A DNA stretch of 64,000 bases from Aurantimicrobium minutum (GCF_029894165.1 NZ_JARXXU010000001.1:310001-374000), one strand, 5' to 3'. Numbered from the stretch's first letter, positions 24,644 through 34,073 are shown. Numbers and translations are program-made. The notes: generated from the sequence alone by a model not told the origin.

Positions 24644-26097
24644 ACCGCGAACTCAAGCGCGTCACCTTTGTGGTGATCGGGATGTTCTTGGCCTTGTTCT
24701 TGGCTTCGAGCGTGATTCAGGTTGCCGTGGCGGATCAGCTCTATGCCGATAGCCGCAATACCCGCACCATTTTTGATAGTTACCGCTACCAACGTGGAGC
24801 GATCCTGGTCGCCGGTTCACCGATTGCACAATCGGTGCCGACCGACGATAACTACCGTTACCAGCGCACCTATCTCAACCCCTTCACGTATGCCAATGTC
24901 ACCGGATATTTCACCCTCAACCAGGGCATGACCGGCATTGAAGGAGCCATGAACTCTTACCTCAGTGGGAAGACAGGTTCACAGTTCCTCAACCAAGTCA
25001 ATGCAATCCTGACTGGACAAGAACCTCAGGGCGCGAGTGTGGGTCTCAGTCTCGATCCCGTCATGCAGCAAGTTGCCTTCGACGAGTTGGCTAACTACGA
25101 AGGCGCTGTCATCGTGACTGAGCCCAGCACCGGCAAGATTTTGGTGATGGCTTCTAAGCCTGGCTATGACCCCAATGCATTGGCTTCCCACAACACCGAT
25201 GACGTGATTGCAAGCTACGACGCTCTCATCGCCGATCCCCAGCAGCCACTCATTGATAAGACCATCACGGGAGATATGAACCCTCCGGGGTCGGTATTCA
25301 AGTTGGTCATGGTTGCCGCTGCCCTCGAGTCCGGTAAATACACCCCGGACAGCACCTTCGATAACCCTTCGCAGTATCGACTACCCGGAACCGATGTGTT
25401 CATTGAGAACTCCACGCACACGTCCTGTGGTCCAGGTGCCACGGTGACCCTCGCGACTGCTCTGCGCCTGAGCTGCAACATTCCCTTTGCGGAACTCGGT
25501 CTCGAGCTGGGTCGGAAGGCGATCTTGGACCAAGCCAAGAAGTTTGGTTTCAACACCTCGTTCGATGTGCCCATGACAACGGCAGCCAGTGAGTTTCCTG
25601 TCGTGATGAACGAGCCGCAGACCGCATTGGCCTCGTTTGGTCAATACGACGTCCGCGCGACACCGTTGCAGATCGCGATGGTGTCCGCTGCTGTGGCCAA
25701 CGGCGGCAAGGTGATGTATCCCACCGTGGTGGATCAGGTGCTGGAACCCACTCTCAAACCAATTTCACAGTTTGAGGCGAAAGAATACTCTCAGGCGATG
25801 AGTGCTGAAACAGCAGCAACGATGACCCAAATGATGATTAACAACGTCGATAACAGCAATCTCATAACTAATGTGAGAATTGATGGGGTAAAGGTCGCGG
25901 GAAAAACCGGGACGGCGGAGAATGGGGACGGGGAACCGTACACATTCTGGTTCACCGGATTCGCTCCGGCTGATGCTCCAAGATATGCCATCACAGTCCT
26001 CATCGAAAACGGTGCTGGACTTGGCCAAAGTGGTTATGCAAATGACACGGCGGTCCCTATTGCACGAAAAGTCCTAGAGGCGGGGTTAAACAAATGA
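24640..26097 (+). CDS. pbpA: class B penicillin-binding protein (PbpA type)
   Basis: A 485-residue protein with one N-terminal membrane anchor (about 8-28), a dimerisation domain, and a transpeptidase domain from about residue 150. Active-site motifs are SVFK (in NPPGSVFKLV near 212), SCN (in LRLSCNIPFAE) and KTGTAE near 422. It cross-links glycan strands made by the adjacent RodA. It overlaps both rodA and pknA by 4 bp. Confidence 0.93.
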   Translation: MNRELKRVTFVVIGMFLALFLASSVIQVAVADQLYADSRNTRTIFDSYRYQRGAILVAGSPIAQSVPTDDNYRYQRTYLNPFTYANVTGYFTLNQGMTGIEGAMNSYLSGKTGSQFLNQVNAILTGQEPQGASVGLSLDPVMQQVAFDELANYEGAVIVTEPSTGKILVMASKPGYDPNALASHNTDDVIASYDALIADPQQPLIDKTITGDMNPPGSVFKLVMVAAALESGKYTPDSTFDNPSQYRLPGTDVFIENSTHTSCGPGATVTLATALRLSCNIPFAELGLELGRKAILDQAKKFGFNTSFDVPMTTAASEFPVVMNEPQTALASFGQYDVRATPLQIAMVSAAVANGGKVMYPTVVDQVLEPTLKPISQFEAKEYSQAMSAETAATMTQMMINNVDNSNLITNVRIDGVKVAGKTGTAENGDGEPYTFWFTGFAPADAPRYAITVLIENGAGLGQSGYANDTAVPIARKVLEAGLNK

Positions 26098-27764
26098 GAC
26101 CAACAGCTGGAATCACCTTCGGTGGTCGTTACGAGCTCCAGTCACGCATTGCCATTGGTGGCATGGGTGAAGTCTGGCAAGCCACCGACCTGGTGATCGG
26201 ACGTCTCGTCGCCATCAAGATCTTGAAGGACGAATACCTGGGTGACCCCGGCTTCCTGGAGCGTTTCCGCGCCGAAGCCCGTCACGCTGCCTTGGTCAAC
26301 CACGAGGGCATTGCCAACGTCTACGACTACGGCGAGGAAGAAGGTTCTGCCTACCTCGTGATGGAACTCGTTCCTGGTGAACCCCTCTCGGCCATTATCG
26401 AACGCGAGAAAACTCTGTCCATTGACAAGGTTCTCGATATCGTTGCGCAAACATCTGCAGCACTGCAAGCTGCTCATGCTGCCGGCCTGGTTCACCGCGA
26501 CATTAAGCCTGGAAACATGCTTATTACCCCCGAGGGTCGCGTCAAGATCACGGACTTCGGTATCGCACGTATTGCAGACCAGGTTCCTCTGACTGCGACC
26601 GGCCAGGTCATGGGTACTGTGCAATACCTCTCCCCTGAACAAGCCAGTGGCCACCCTGCCTCGCCGTCGACCGACATCTACTCTCTAGGTATCGTCGCCT
26701 ACGAATGCTTGGCTGGAAAGCGCCCCTTTACCGGCGAATCTCAGGTTGCGATCGCTATGGCTCAGATCAACGAAGAGCCTCCGCCGCTGCCAGACACCAT
26801 TGCTGAACCAGTTCGCAACCTGGTTTACTCCTGCATTGCCAAGAAGCCTGCAGATCGTCCCGCCTCCTCGGCAAACCTTGCTCGTGCAGCACAGGCCCTG
26901 CGCCGCGGAGATCTCCAGGGTGCAGCTGCTGCTGTTCCCGGTGTCTTGGGCACCACCACTACTCCTCTTGATGCCACCACGGTGATGCCTCGAACCGCCG
27001 CAACCGGAGCAACGACTGTTTTGACTATTCCAGACGCACCTGAACCTCTCGAAGAAGAAAAGAAGAAGCGTAGCCCCTGGACCTGGCCCCTCGTGGCACT
27101 CGTCGGTGTGCTTCTGATCGTGCTCGTGGGTGCCATCATTGCCCTCACCTCTGGTGGCGGAACTCCAGAGCCCACCCCGACTGAAACCACCAAGTCGGCC
27201 ACCCCCACACCTACTAAGTCGGCAACGCCTACCCCCACAGGCTCGGCTACTCCCACTACGGCAGCAATCAACAAGGCTGATTATGTGGGCAAGCCCATTG
27301 CGGATGCTACGGCCGCCCTGGAGAAGCTCAACATGACCGTCAACCAGGTCAAGGGAACCGCTGCACCCAGTGCAGACAAGGTTGGCATCGTCTATGACGT
27401 CAACCCGACCGGCCCACAAGTTGCCAACGGAACCACGATTAACGTGACCTATTACGGTGATCTTCCCGTTGCACCGGCACCCAGCACAGCGCCGACCCTG
27501 GACGAGTCAGACTCAAACTACACTCCAACCCAGGCAATCAACGTTCGATGGGCTGGATATACCGCGTGCCCTTCTGGCCACGCACTTTCCGGATACAACA
27601 TCTTGCTCAACGGAACGTCAATTGCGACGGTCACGGGAACCTCGGGTGCCATTCCTGCACAGCCCGTGGGTGACTACACCGTGAGCTACCAGGCAAACTG
27701 TGCTGGACTTGACAGCTCTCCTGCATCTCCCACCACGCCATTTCAAGTAACGACTCTGGGCTAG
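26094..27764 (+). CDS. pknA: Ser/Thr protein kinase with one PASTA domain and an unusual extracytoplasmic tail
   Basis: A 556-residue protein. The kinase domain (10-272) has the glycine loop GGMGEV, K42, HRDIKPGN (D136) and DFG (154-156). The membrane helix is at about 331-351, followed by a Thr/Pro/Ser-rich linker, one PASTA-like repeat at about 394-455, and a further 85 residues (470-556) with two Cys (ACPSGH, NCAGLD). The tail looks like a small beta-sandwich, fibronectin-III-like. Position names it PknA, although typical PknA lacks PASTA repeats. Confidence 0.9.
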   Translation: MRPTAGITFGGRYELQSRIAIGGMGEVWQATDLVIGRLVAIKILKDEYLGDPGFLERFRAEARHAALVNHEGIANVYDYGEEEGSAYLVMELVPGEPLSAIIEREKTLSIDKVLDIVAQTSAALQAAHAAGLVHRDIKPGNMLITPEGRVKITDFGIARIADQVPLTATGQVMGTVQYLSPEQASGHPASPSTDIYSLGIVAYECLAGKRPFTGESQVAIAMAQINEEPPPLPDTIAEPVRNLVYSCIAKKPADRPASSANLARAAQALRRGDLQGAAAAVPGVLGTTTTPLDATTVMPRTAATGATTVLTIPDAPEPLEEEKKKRSPWTWPLVALVGVLLIVLVGAIIALTSGGGTPEPTPTETTKSATPTPTKSATPTPTGSATPTTAAINKADYVGKPIADATAALEKLNMTVNQVKGTAAPSADKVGIVYDVNPTGPQVANGTTINVTYYGDLPVAPAPSTAPTLDESDSNYTPTQAINVRWAGYTACPSGHALSGYNILLNGTSIATVTGTSGAIPAQPVGDYTVSYQANCAGLDSSPASPTTPFQVTTLG

Positions 27765-27795
27765 ATTAGACCGAGAGTCTTATCTAGGGGAATCA

Positions 27796-29538
27796 GTGGC
27801 ACAGAATAAAAGTGTGATTGCGGGGCGCTACGAGCTAGGCAAAGTACTAGGCACCGGCGGTATGGCCGATGTCTATGCTGCCCACGACTCGGTCAGCGGC
27901 CAGAAGGTTGCACTCAAACTCCTCAACGAGGAGCTCGCCAGCAACCTCAAATTCCGCGAGCGCTTCAAGCAAGAAGCACGTGCTTCTGCATCTATGGTGC
28001 ACCCCAATATTGTTCGTGTTCTCGACGCCGGTGAAGACACCTACCTCGATGACGCTGGTGTGGAGCACACCCGCTCTTACCTCGTCATGGAAAATGTGGA
28101 TGGGCTTGAGCTCTCTAAGCTCGTTGCCCGCGGTGCACTCAAAGTAACCGAAGCAATCCGCGTTGCGGCTGAACTTCTCTCTGCAGTCGAATATGCCCAC
28201 AATGCCGGCATTGTTCACCGGGATATCAAGCCCAGTAACATCATGCTCACCCGTTCGGGAAACGTGAAGATTCTTGACTTCGGGATTGCTCGAGCAGTTT
28301 CTGACACATTTGACGACCTCGCTGTCACCACCTCAATCCTCGGCACCGCAGCGTATTTCTCTCCTGAACAAGCCAAGGGTCAGAAAGTTGACGCGCGGAC
28401 TGACATCTACGCCATCGGTATCGTGCTCTTCGAAATGCTCACCGGAAAGGTGCCTTTTGGGGGCGACACTGCTGTTGCCGTTGCTCACCAGCACATTCAC
28501 GCTCAGCCCGTTGCGCCCAGCTCACTGAACCCCAAGGTTTCCCCCGCACTAGATGCTGTGGTGTCGAAGGCACTTTCCAAGGCCAAGACCCAGCGCTACC
28601 AAACGACCACTGCGTTTGGTCGTGCGCTGGGTGAAGCAGCTGCCGGACGTGTTCCTGCTGCCCCCACACCCCCCTCGCCCGTGGAAGAACTGTTAGGTCC
28701 CATTTCGGAACCAGCTCTCGCCTACACCCCCACGGTGAACACTGAACTTCCCGCTGACTTTGCCTTCTTGTTTGGTACGGATCCTCAAACTGCGCCGACT
28801 CTGATCGAACCTGAACAGTTCCGTCCGCCCGTCAAGCGCGTGGTGGCCATTGTGGGCGTCGTAGCACTGATCTTCGGAGCCATCATGGGTATGGGTCTCT
28901 GGGTCGCAACACTGCAGCCCGCCAACTTGTTCCCTGCGAGCACTGTCACTGTCCCTCAGCTCAACAATGTCACCGTGAGCAAGGCGGAGGCCCAGCTCAA
29001 AGATCTGGGTTTCATAACGAGTCAGGTTGTGGAGAATAGTGCGACCACAGATAAGGGCAAGGTCATTCGAACTGATCCGCCGAAGGGGACAGTGGTTGAC
29101 CCCGGTTCACCCATCATTCTTTTTGTTTCTGCCGGGAAGACCGAGGTAGAGGTGCCGCAAGTTGCAGATATGACGGTGCCAGACGCGACAATCCAGCTCG
29201 AAGCAGCTGGATTCAAAGTGGGTACAGTAACCGAAGGCCACTCGCCGTCGTATTCTGCTGGCCTTGTCATTAGCACAACCCCGTCGTTGGGTACCAAGCT
29301 CATTCAAGGCAGCAAGGTGAATCTGCTCGTCTCTGACGGCAAGATCGAAATTCCTGACCTTCGGGGAATGAGTGTGACCGATGCCAACAACGTGCTGAGC
29401 ACGTTGTCCATCACGCCCACTGTCCAGGCCGACACCGGATGCCCCAAGGCGGCGACGCCCACCGTGAAGACCCAGTCGGTCAGCCCCGGCGTGGTTCCTC
29501 AGGGAACCAACATCACGATTACCTACTGCGCAGGCTAA
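27796..29538 (+). CDS. pknB: Ser/Thr protein kinase with PASTA repeats
   Basis: A 580-residue protein from a GTG start. The kinase domain (11-280) has GTGGMADV, K41, HRDIKPSN and DFGIARA. A membrane helix at about 352-374 leads to three complete PASTA repeats and a partial fourth (VPQLNNVTVSKAEAQL, VPQVADMTVPDATIQL, IPDLRGMSVTDANNVL). PASTA domains sense muropeptides or lipid II and control cell-wall synthesis. Its stop is 4 bp from the convergent pabA stop. Confidence 0.95.
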   Translation: MAQNKSVIAGRYELGKVLGTGGMADVYAAHDSVSGQKVALKLLNEELASNLKFRERFKQEARASASMVHPNIVRVLDAGEDTYLDDAGVEHTRSYLVMENVDGLELSKLVARGALKVTEAIRVAAELLSAVEYAHNAGIVHRDIKPSNIMLTRSGNVKILDFGIARAVSDTFDDLAVTTSILGTAAYFSPEQAKGQKVDARTDIYAIGIVLFEMLTGKVPFGGDTAVAVAHQHIHAQPVAPSSLNPKVSPALDAVVSKALSKAKTQRYQTTTAFGRALGEAAAGRVPAAPTPPSPVEELLGPISEPALAYTPTVNTELPADFAFLFGTDPQTAPTLIEPEQFRPPVKRVVAIVGVVALIFGAIMGMGLWVATLQPANLFPASTVTVPQLNNVTVSKAEAQLKDLGFITSQVVENSATTDKGKVIRTDPPKGTVVDPGSPIILFVSAGKTEVEVPQVADMTVPDATIQLEAAGFKVGTVTEGHSPSYSAGLVISTTPSLGTKLIQGSKVNLLVSDGKIEIPDLRGMSVTDANNVLSTLSITPTVQADTGCPKAATPTVKTQSVSPGVVPQGTNITITYCAG

Positions 29539-29542
29539 TTCT

Positions 29543-30175
29543 TTAGCGAATCAGTGGGCTCTTGGTCAGAGCCAGCTCGGCTGCACCCTCGAGGCCACAG
29601 ACTTCAAGCCAGTTGCCGAGCATGGTGTAGCCACCCTCAGTGAGCACAGACTCGGGGTGGAACTGAACGCCATAAATGGGTGCTTCTTTGTGCTGCAGGC
29701 CCATGATCACTCCACCGGCGGTGGAGCTCGTGATAGTGAGCTCTGCCGGTACGGTCGAGTTCACCACGGCGAGAGAGTGGTACCGCGTTGCAGTAAATGG
29801 CTGTGGAACTGCCGCATACAGCGCACTGGTGTCGTGAGTAATCAGGGACGTCTTTCCGTGCATGAGCTCTTCCGCATTGGTCACGGTCGCGCCAAACGCT
29901 TCACCAATTGCTTGGTGCCCGAGGCACACACCCAATAGGGGAATGTTCTGCTTTTTCGCACTGTGAACGGCCGCAATGGACACACCGGCATCCGAGGGTT
30001 TGCCGGGTCCAGGTGAGACAAGCACGCCGTCATACTGTGCGATCGTGGCATCTAGTTCAGCCAGAGGAATCTGGTCATTGCGCACAACAACTGTCTGGGC
30101 ACCTAGCTCTTGGAGATAGCCGTTGAGTGTGTAGACAAAGCTGTCATAGTTGTCGATTACCAAGATTCTGGTCAT
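29543..30175 (-). CDS. pabA: class I glutamine amidotransferase (PabA/TrpG)
   Basis: A 210-residue protein with the ATG at 30173-30175. It has LVIDNYDSF at the N-terminus, catalytic Cys in LGVCLGHQAIGEAFG, and the late catalytic pair in GVQFHPESVLTEGG. It releases ammonia from glutamine for aminodeoxychorismate (folate) or anthranilate (Trp) synthesis. Its partner is not in the window; location away from trp genes and near pknB, as in other actinobacteria, favours PabA. It overlaps the small membrane gene by 3 bp. Confidence 0.9.
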   Translation of the reverse strand: MTRILVIDNYDSFVYTLNGYLQELGAQTVVVRNDQIPLAELDATIAQYDGVLVSPGPGKPSDAGVSIAAVHSAKKQNIPLLGVCLGHQAIGEAFGATVTNAEELMHGKTSLITHDTSALYAAVPQPFTATRYHSLAVVNSTVPAELTITSSTAGGVIMGLQHKEAPIYGVQFHPESVLTEGGYTMLGNWLEVCGLEGAAELALTKSPLIR

Positions 30176-30330
30176 TGGTCTACCGTAACCTCTCGCACCG
30201 AAATTGCCGCATCGACGGCAGGAAAAACAAACATCATGAGGAGGGTGACCAGAACAATGACACCTGCGGTCAAGATAGCTGCCTTGATCCACAGATTTCC
30301 CGGAAGTACTCGCCAGAGCGCTGCGTACAT
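30172..30330 (-). CDS. 52-residue single-pass membrane protein
   Basis: Starts at the ATG at 30328-30330, which shares one base with the stop of the sortase gene (TAATG). Its stop overlaps the pabA ATG. It has one hydrophobic helix at about 15-40 (IKAAILTAGVIVLVTLLMMFVF) read in two parts: IKAAILTAGVIVL then VTLLMMFVF. A short external tail ends REVTVDQ. Tight coupling on both sides supports that it is real. A similar small protein sits beside sortase E and pabA in related genomes; function unknown. Confidence 0.65.
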   Translation of the reverse strand: MYAALWRVLPGNLWIKAAILTAGVIVLVTLLMMFVFPAVDAAISVREVTVDQ

Positions 30331-31061
30331 TATGAATTCACCTTCTGTGTCTTCGCCATTTCCGCAGGGGGGCCAGCAGAACGTGGCCGCCACGAATCCA
30401 GAACCCCATAGACGATCATGCGCTCGGCATCACCCAGGAGTGGATTACACGTGGTGATGGTGATGATGTTTTGTTCCCCCGGGGACTGGTTCGTTCCTGG
30501 TACGGGCAGAAGAACATCGACAGCGGTTGGCAAGACATACTCGTAGTTGCGGAAAGCGTAGGTGTAATACCCCTCTTCGGTCTCGACATAAATCTTGTCG
30601 CCGAGTTGGAGTTTCGGTGCATCACCGAAGGGGCTGCCCCAGTTGGTGCGGTGAACAGCTAATGCAAAGTTTCCCGGCTGTCCTGGCCATTGTGTATCGG
30701 GGTAGTGACCGAAATAGCCGTGATTCAAAATGGTGGGGAGGTCTATCCCGTTCTTCACAACACGTGTGGAATCAGCTCCCAGTCGGGGAATGTAGATTGT
30801 CGCGAATTGTGCTCCCGCGCCAACCCCCGCAAAAGCAGGGGCGGGACCGAAATCTTGTTCCGGCTGCGGTGTTGCCGTGAAATCTTGTGCGTCTGCCCAT
30901 TCTTTGGTCAGTTCGGAACTAGCAACTTGTTGTTGTCCCTCCACCACGGCGTTATTGATCCACAGCTGCCACGCAAGGAACAACAACACGATGACACCGA
31001 AAGTGATGAGAAGTTCACCGACTACTCCCATGACACGAGAGAGGGTTCCGGGCTTCCACAC
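30330..31061 (-). CDS. class E sortase
   Basis: A 243-residue protein from a GTG start. One membrane helix (about 13-35) precedes the catalytic domain. Catalytic residues are H137 (LAVHRTNWG), C205 (TITTCNP) and R214 (DAERMIVYG). Class E sortases of actinobacteria attach surface proteins bearing LAXTG-type signals to the wall. No obvious sortase substrate with such a signal is nearby. It heads a coupled trio with the 52-residue protein and pabA, divergent from crgA. Confidence 0.9.
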   Translation of the reverse strand: MWKPGTLSRVMGVVGELLITFGVIVLLFLAWQLWINNAVVEGQQQVASSELTKEWADAQDFTATPQPEQDFGPAPAFAGVGAGAQFATIYIPRLGADSTRVVKNGIDLPTILNHGYFGHYPDTQWPGQPGNFALAVHRTNWGSPFGDAPKLQLGDKIYVETEEGYYTYAFRNYEYVLPTAVDVLLPVPGTNQSPGEQNIITITTCNPLLGDAERMIVYGVLDSWRPRSAGPPAEMAKTQKVNS

Positions 31062-31130
31062 TTAGCCAACTTTACCCGCTGCAACTGGACGCTTTCTGAG
31101 GGCTGGGAGAATTCCGGTAGAATTTTCACC

Positions 31131-31373
31131 ATGGCTGGAACTCAGAAGCGCACCAAAGCACCTCGCACCCCAGAGACCTCAGGACACGACGCTCCGAACC
31201 CCGTCTGGTTCAAGCCCGTCATGTTCGGTTTCATGCTGGTTGGTCTGGTCTGGATCATTGTCTTCTACATCAGCCAGGGTTCGCTGCCCATTCCTTCGCT
31301 TGAAGCGTGGAATATTCTGGTCGGCTTCGGTATTGCCTTCATCGGTTTCTTGATGACCACACGGTGGCGCTAA
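31131..31373 (+). CDS. crgA: cell division protein CrgA
   Basis: An 80-residue protein. A basic, Thr/Pro-rich N-terminus is followed by two membrane helices, at about 29-48 (MFGFMLVGLVWIIVFYI) and 58-76, with SLPIPSLEAWN between them and a TTRWR end. CrgA helps recruit FtsZ-ring partners in actinobacteria and usually sits near pknB and pabA, as here. The ATG at 31131 is used; a longer upstream frame is antisense to the sortase. Confidence 0.9.
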   Translation: MAGTQKRTKAPRTPETSGHDAPNPVWFKPVMFGFMLVGLVWIIVFYISQGSLPIPSLEAWNILVGFGIAFIGFLMTTRWR

Positions 31374-31432
31374 CTCTAATTACACGCGTGTAATTCTCCC
31401 CATGTGGATAAGCATGTGGATAACTTTCCGTT

Positions 31433-32311
31433 TTACCCCAACACAAACATGGGGGCATGGGAAAGAGCTAATCCCACGAACACGGCAACCGTGAGGCTAA
31501 TCAACGCGAGTTGAAGCCGGCGCTGGGACAGCTTTCTGGTGGACACATAGATAAAGCCCAGAAGCGCGCCACCAATCAGGCCGCCCAAGTGTGCCTGCCA
31601 GGAAATACTCATGCCGGGGAGGAAGCCAATGACCAAGTTAATGCCCACCAGCACGAGTAACTGGGTTGTTTCGCCGCCCAGCTTGCGCTGGATCACCAAG
31701 AAGGCACCCATCAGACCAAAGATGGCGCCGGAAGCTCCCACCACAAATGTGGTGTGCGGGGCCCAAAACATGACGCCCAGCGATCCAGCCAGACCAGAAG
31801 CAAGGTAGAGGGTGAGGAATCTGCCCTTACCGAGCATTGCCTCAAGTATTCGTCCGAAAATCCACAGCGTGTACATATTGAGCAGGATGTGGAAAACAAA
31901 GCCCGTTGAGTGCGCAAAAACGCTCGTGAGCATGCGCCATGGCTCATACGGGGCACCCACCAGCGAATACTCGCCGAAACTGAAATACGGCGCATACGCC
32001 AGATAGCTCGTCGCATCGAGGCCTGGAATGAGCTGCAACAGATAAAACAGCCCCGTGATCACCATGAGTGTATACGTCACGACAGGTTTGTGGCCAGAAC
32101 CGCCCATCACGAGAGCACGGGTCTTGGGTACCCGACCCTGGGCCTGTGCCACGCACTCCGGACACATCACACCGACAGGTGCTTGAGTTTGGCACTGCAC
32201 ACACACCGGACGCTCACACCGCTGACAGCGGATGTAGGTCGAGTTCGCCGGATGGCGATAACAGGAAGGGGCTGCCTCGTCGGCAGCCCCCCAGCCTGTT
32301 TCGTTGGTCAC
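31433..32311 (-). CDS. rhomboid-family intramembrane serine protease with N-terminal zinc ribbon
   Basis: A 292-residue protein from a GTG start. Residues 17-53 carry Cys pairs (C29, C32, C37, C40, C50, C53) and a His, a B-box-type zinc ribbon. Six or seven membrane helices follow. The active site is S194 in GASGAIFG and H241 in WQAHLGG, with H141-xxx-N145 in helix 2. Rhomboids cut membrane-embedded helices; substrates are unknown. It lies 7 bp after the cyclophilin gene on the same strand. Confidence 0.92.
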   Translation of the reverse strand: MTNETGWGAADEAAPSCYRHPANSTYIRCQRCERPVCVQCQTQAPVGVMCPECVAQAQGRVPKTRALVMGGSGHKPVVTYTLMVITGLFYLLQLIPGLDATSYLAYAPYFSFGEYSLVGAPYEPWRMLTSVFAHSTGFVFHILLNMYTLWIFGRILEAMLGKGRFLTLYLASGLAGSLGVMFWAPHTTFVVGASGAIFGLMGAFLVIQRKLGGETTQLLVLVGINLVIGFLPGMSISWQAHLGGLIGGALLGFIYVSTRKLSQRRLQLALISLTVAVFVGLALSHAPMFVLG

Positions 32312-32317
32312 GAAGAG

Positions 32318-32857
32318 TTAGACCTGTTCGACGGTGATCGATTCGATGACTACGTCATCGAGAGGACGGTCACGGCCATCGGTCGAGACAGCACCCAGCT
32401 GGTCCACGATCGCACGGCTCGCTTCATCTTCGACTGCTCCGAAGATGGTGTGCTTGCCCTGCAACCAGGTGGTGGGAGCAGTGGTGATGAAGAACTGAGA
32501 ACCATTGGTTCCCTTGCCGCCATAGGTTCCCGCGTTGGCCATGGCAAGGATGTAGGGCTGAGTGAAGTTCAGTTCCGAGTTGATCTCGTCATCGAACTGG
32601 TAACCGGGACCGCCGGTACCGGTGCCGAGTGGGTCGCCGCCCTGAATCATGAAGTCAGGAATGATGCGGTGAAAAACAACACCGTTGTAGAGAGGGTCGT
32701 TGCGCTTCGCGCCGGTACGAGGGTCAGTCCACTCGATATCTCCGGTAGCAAGTCCCACGAAATTCTTCACGGTCTTGGGTGCGTGGTTTCCGTAGAGGTT
32801 GATCTTGATGGGGCCAAGAGTGGTGTTCATCGTGGCTACTGCAGTGTGAATTGACAT
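32318..32857 (-). CDS. ppiB: cyclophilin-type peptidyl-prolyl isomerase
   Basis: A 179-residue cytosolic cyclophilin. It has NHAPKTVKNFVGLA, VFHRIIPDFMIQGGDP with the catalytic Arg, MANAGTYGGKGTNGSQFFIT, and HTIFGAVEDEA. The family accelerates proline isomerisation during folding. No signal peptide. It sits upstream of the rhomboid gene. Confidence 0.95.
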   Translation of the reverse strand: MSIHTAVATMNTTLGPIKINLYGNHAPKTVKNFVGLATGDIEWTDPRTGAKRNDPLYNGVVFHRIIPDFMIQGGDPLGTGTGGPGYQFDDEINSELNFTQPYILAMANAGTYGGKGTNGSQFFITTAPTTWLQGKHTIFGAVEDEASRAIVDQLGAVSTDGRDRPLDDVVIESITVEQV

Positions 32858-32957
32858 GCCCCAATCTTTTCACAAACGAAGGTTAACTCTGTGTTGCGTT
32901 CGCTCACCGGGGAAACACTCTGCTTCCTTTCAGCAACAACAGTGGCAAGATGGGAAC

Positions 32958-33437
32958 ATGGCACGCACAAAGATGACTGAAGCAGAAGCACTCAAAGCAC
33001 AAGCGGAAGCACTGTTGCACGAACAGCAGCAGGTTCTTTCTCACGCCGGTGCCGTGGTGCGCCAGGCCAGCCGTGAGCTGGGTCGAGTCACGAGCGAGGA
33101 AGTTGTTCCCCGCGTCGTACGTGGAACACGCTCCGCTGCACAGACCACGCGTGACAAATTGGTCGACGAGGTTCTCCCTTCCGTCGCTTCTGTGATCGGC
33201 AGCACACTCTCTGTCATTGATGCCGCCCGCGACAAGCGCGTGACGGAAGTAACCAAGCAGGTTGCCAAGCTCGCTGCCGGGAAGAAGGCCGTGGCGAAGG
33301 TTGCTCCCGCTGCTTCTGTCGGCGCAGGAAAATATATCGCTGCAGGTATCGGTATTGCTGCCCTCCTGGGTATTGGTTACGTCGTCTGGCAGACATTCCG
33401 TGCCGACGACGAACTCTGGGTTTCTGAAGACGAATAA
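32958..33437 (+). CDS. membrane-anchored coiled-coil-like hypothetical protein
   Basis: A 159-residue protein starting at the ATG at 32958. Residues 8-45 are a Glu/Ala/Gln-rich helix (EAEALKAQAEALLHEQQQ). Residues 50-115 continue as charged helix, and one hydrophobic segment at about 127-146 (YIAAGIGIAALLGIGYVVW) precedes an acidic end. It resembles apolipoprotein-like or DUF3618-like helical membrane proteins. Similar proteins occur in Microbacteriaceae; no function is evident. It lies 6 bp before the LON-domain gene. Confidence 0.65.
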   Translation: MARTKMTEAEALKAQAEALLHEQQQVLSHAGAVVRQASRELGRVTSEEVVPRVVRGTRSAAQTTRDKLVDEVLPSVASVIGSTLSVIDAARDKRVTEVTKQVAKLAAGKKAVAKVAPAASVGAGKYIAAGIGIAALLGIGYVVWQTFRADDELWVSEDE

Positions 33438-33443
33438 TCGCTG

Positions 33444-34073
33444 ATGGCATTCGTACTGCCCCAGTTCCCCGTGGGGTCAGTCGTTTTGCCGTTCATGCCG
33501 GTCGCACTGAGAGTCTTTGAACCCCGGTATCTGAAACTCATGGGTGACCTCGTGGGTTCCGAGAACCCCGTTTTTGGCATGCCTCTTTTTCCTCAACGTG
33601 TCGCCGCCGGTGAAGCACCCGACCGGATCACGGTGGGAACGGTTGTCAAGGTTGATGACTTTGGTATGACCGATGACAACCTCGGAATTACCGGTTCGGG
33701 CACCCGCAGATTCTTGGTGACCAAATGGCTAGAGCCTGACCCCTACCCCCGGGCTGAAATTGCCTACTTGCCAGACCTCGTCTGGGACGACCGTTTTGAT
33801 TCCCAGCGATTGACGGTTGAACTGACAGTGCGTGACTTACTTTCTCGAGCTGCCAACTACGGCGAGATGTTGTGGGAGGCAGATACCGAAATCTCTGAAG
33901 AGCCCGTGGCTGCCCTGTGGCAATTAGCAGCCATGCTCCCGGTGGGCAACGCCGAGCAATACTCGCTCCTAGAGTCGGAAACGTTAGAAGATCTCATTGA
34001 AACCACCCTGGCTATCTGCGTCGGGGGAAACAAGTTCCTCGATGGCATCGACGCCGGGGAGTCACCCCAGTAG
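33444..34073 (+). CDS. LON substrate-binding-domain protein
   Basis: A 209-residue protein consisting of the N-terminal domain of Lon proteases without ATPase or protease parts. FPVGSVVLPFMPVALRVFEPRYLKLM is the family opening, given here as FPVGSVVLP and LRVFEPRYLKLM, followed by GTVVKVDDFG. Stand-alone LON-domain proteins are common in actinobacteria and their role is unclear. It probably shares a transcript with the preceding membrane-protein gene. Confidence 0.85.
   Translation: MAFVLPQFPVGSVVLPFMPVALRVFEPRYLKLMGDLVGSENPVFGMPLFPQRVAAGEAPDRITVGTVVKVDDFGMTDDNLGITGSGTRRFLVTKWLEPDPYPRAEIAYLPDLVWDDRFDSQRLTVELTVRDLLSRAANYGEMLWEADTEISEEPVAALWQLAAMLPVGNAEQYSLLESETLEDLIETTLAICVGGNKFLDGIDAGESPQ

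Noticed and set aside
30690-31130. Upstream extension of crgA across the sortase gene
   Set aside because: The ATG at 31131 gives the standard CrgA length and N-terminus; the extension is antisense to a coding region.
31433-32311. Zinc-ribbon rhomboid as a novel fusion
   Set aside because: N-terminal B-box-like zinc ribbons on rhomboids are common in actinobacteria.
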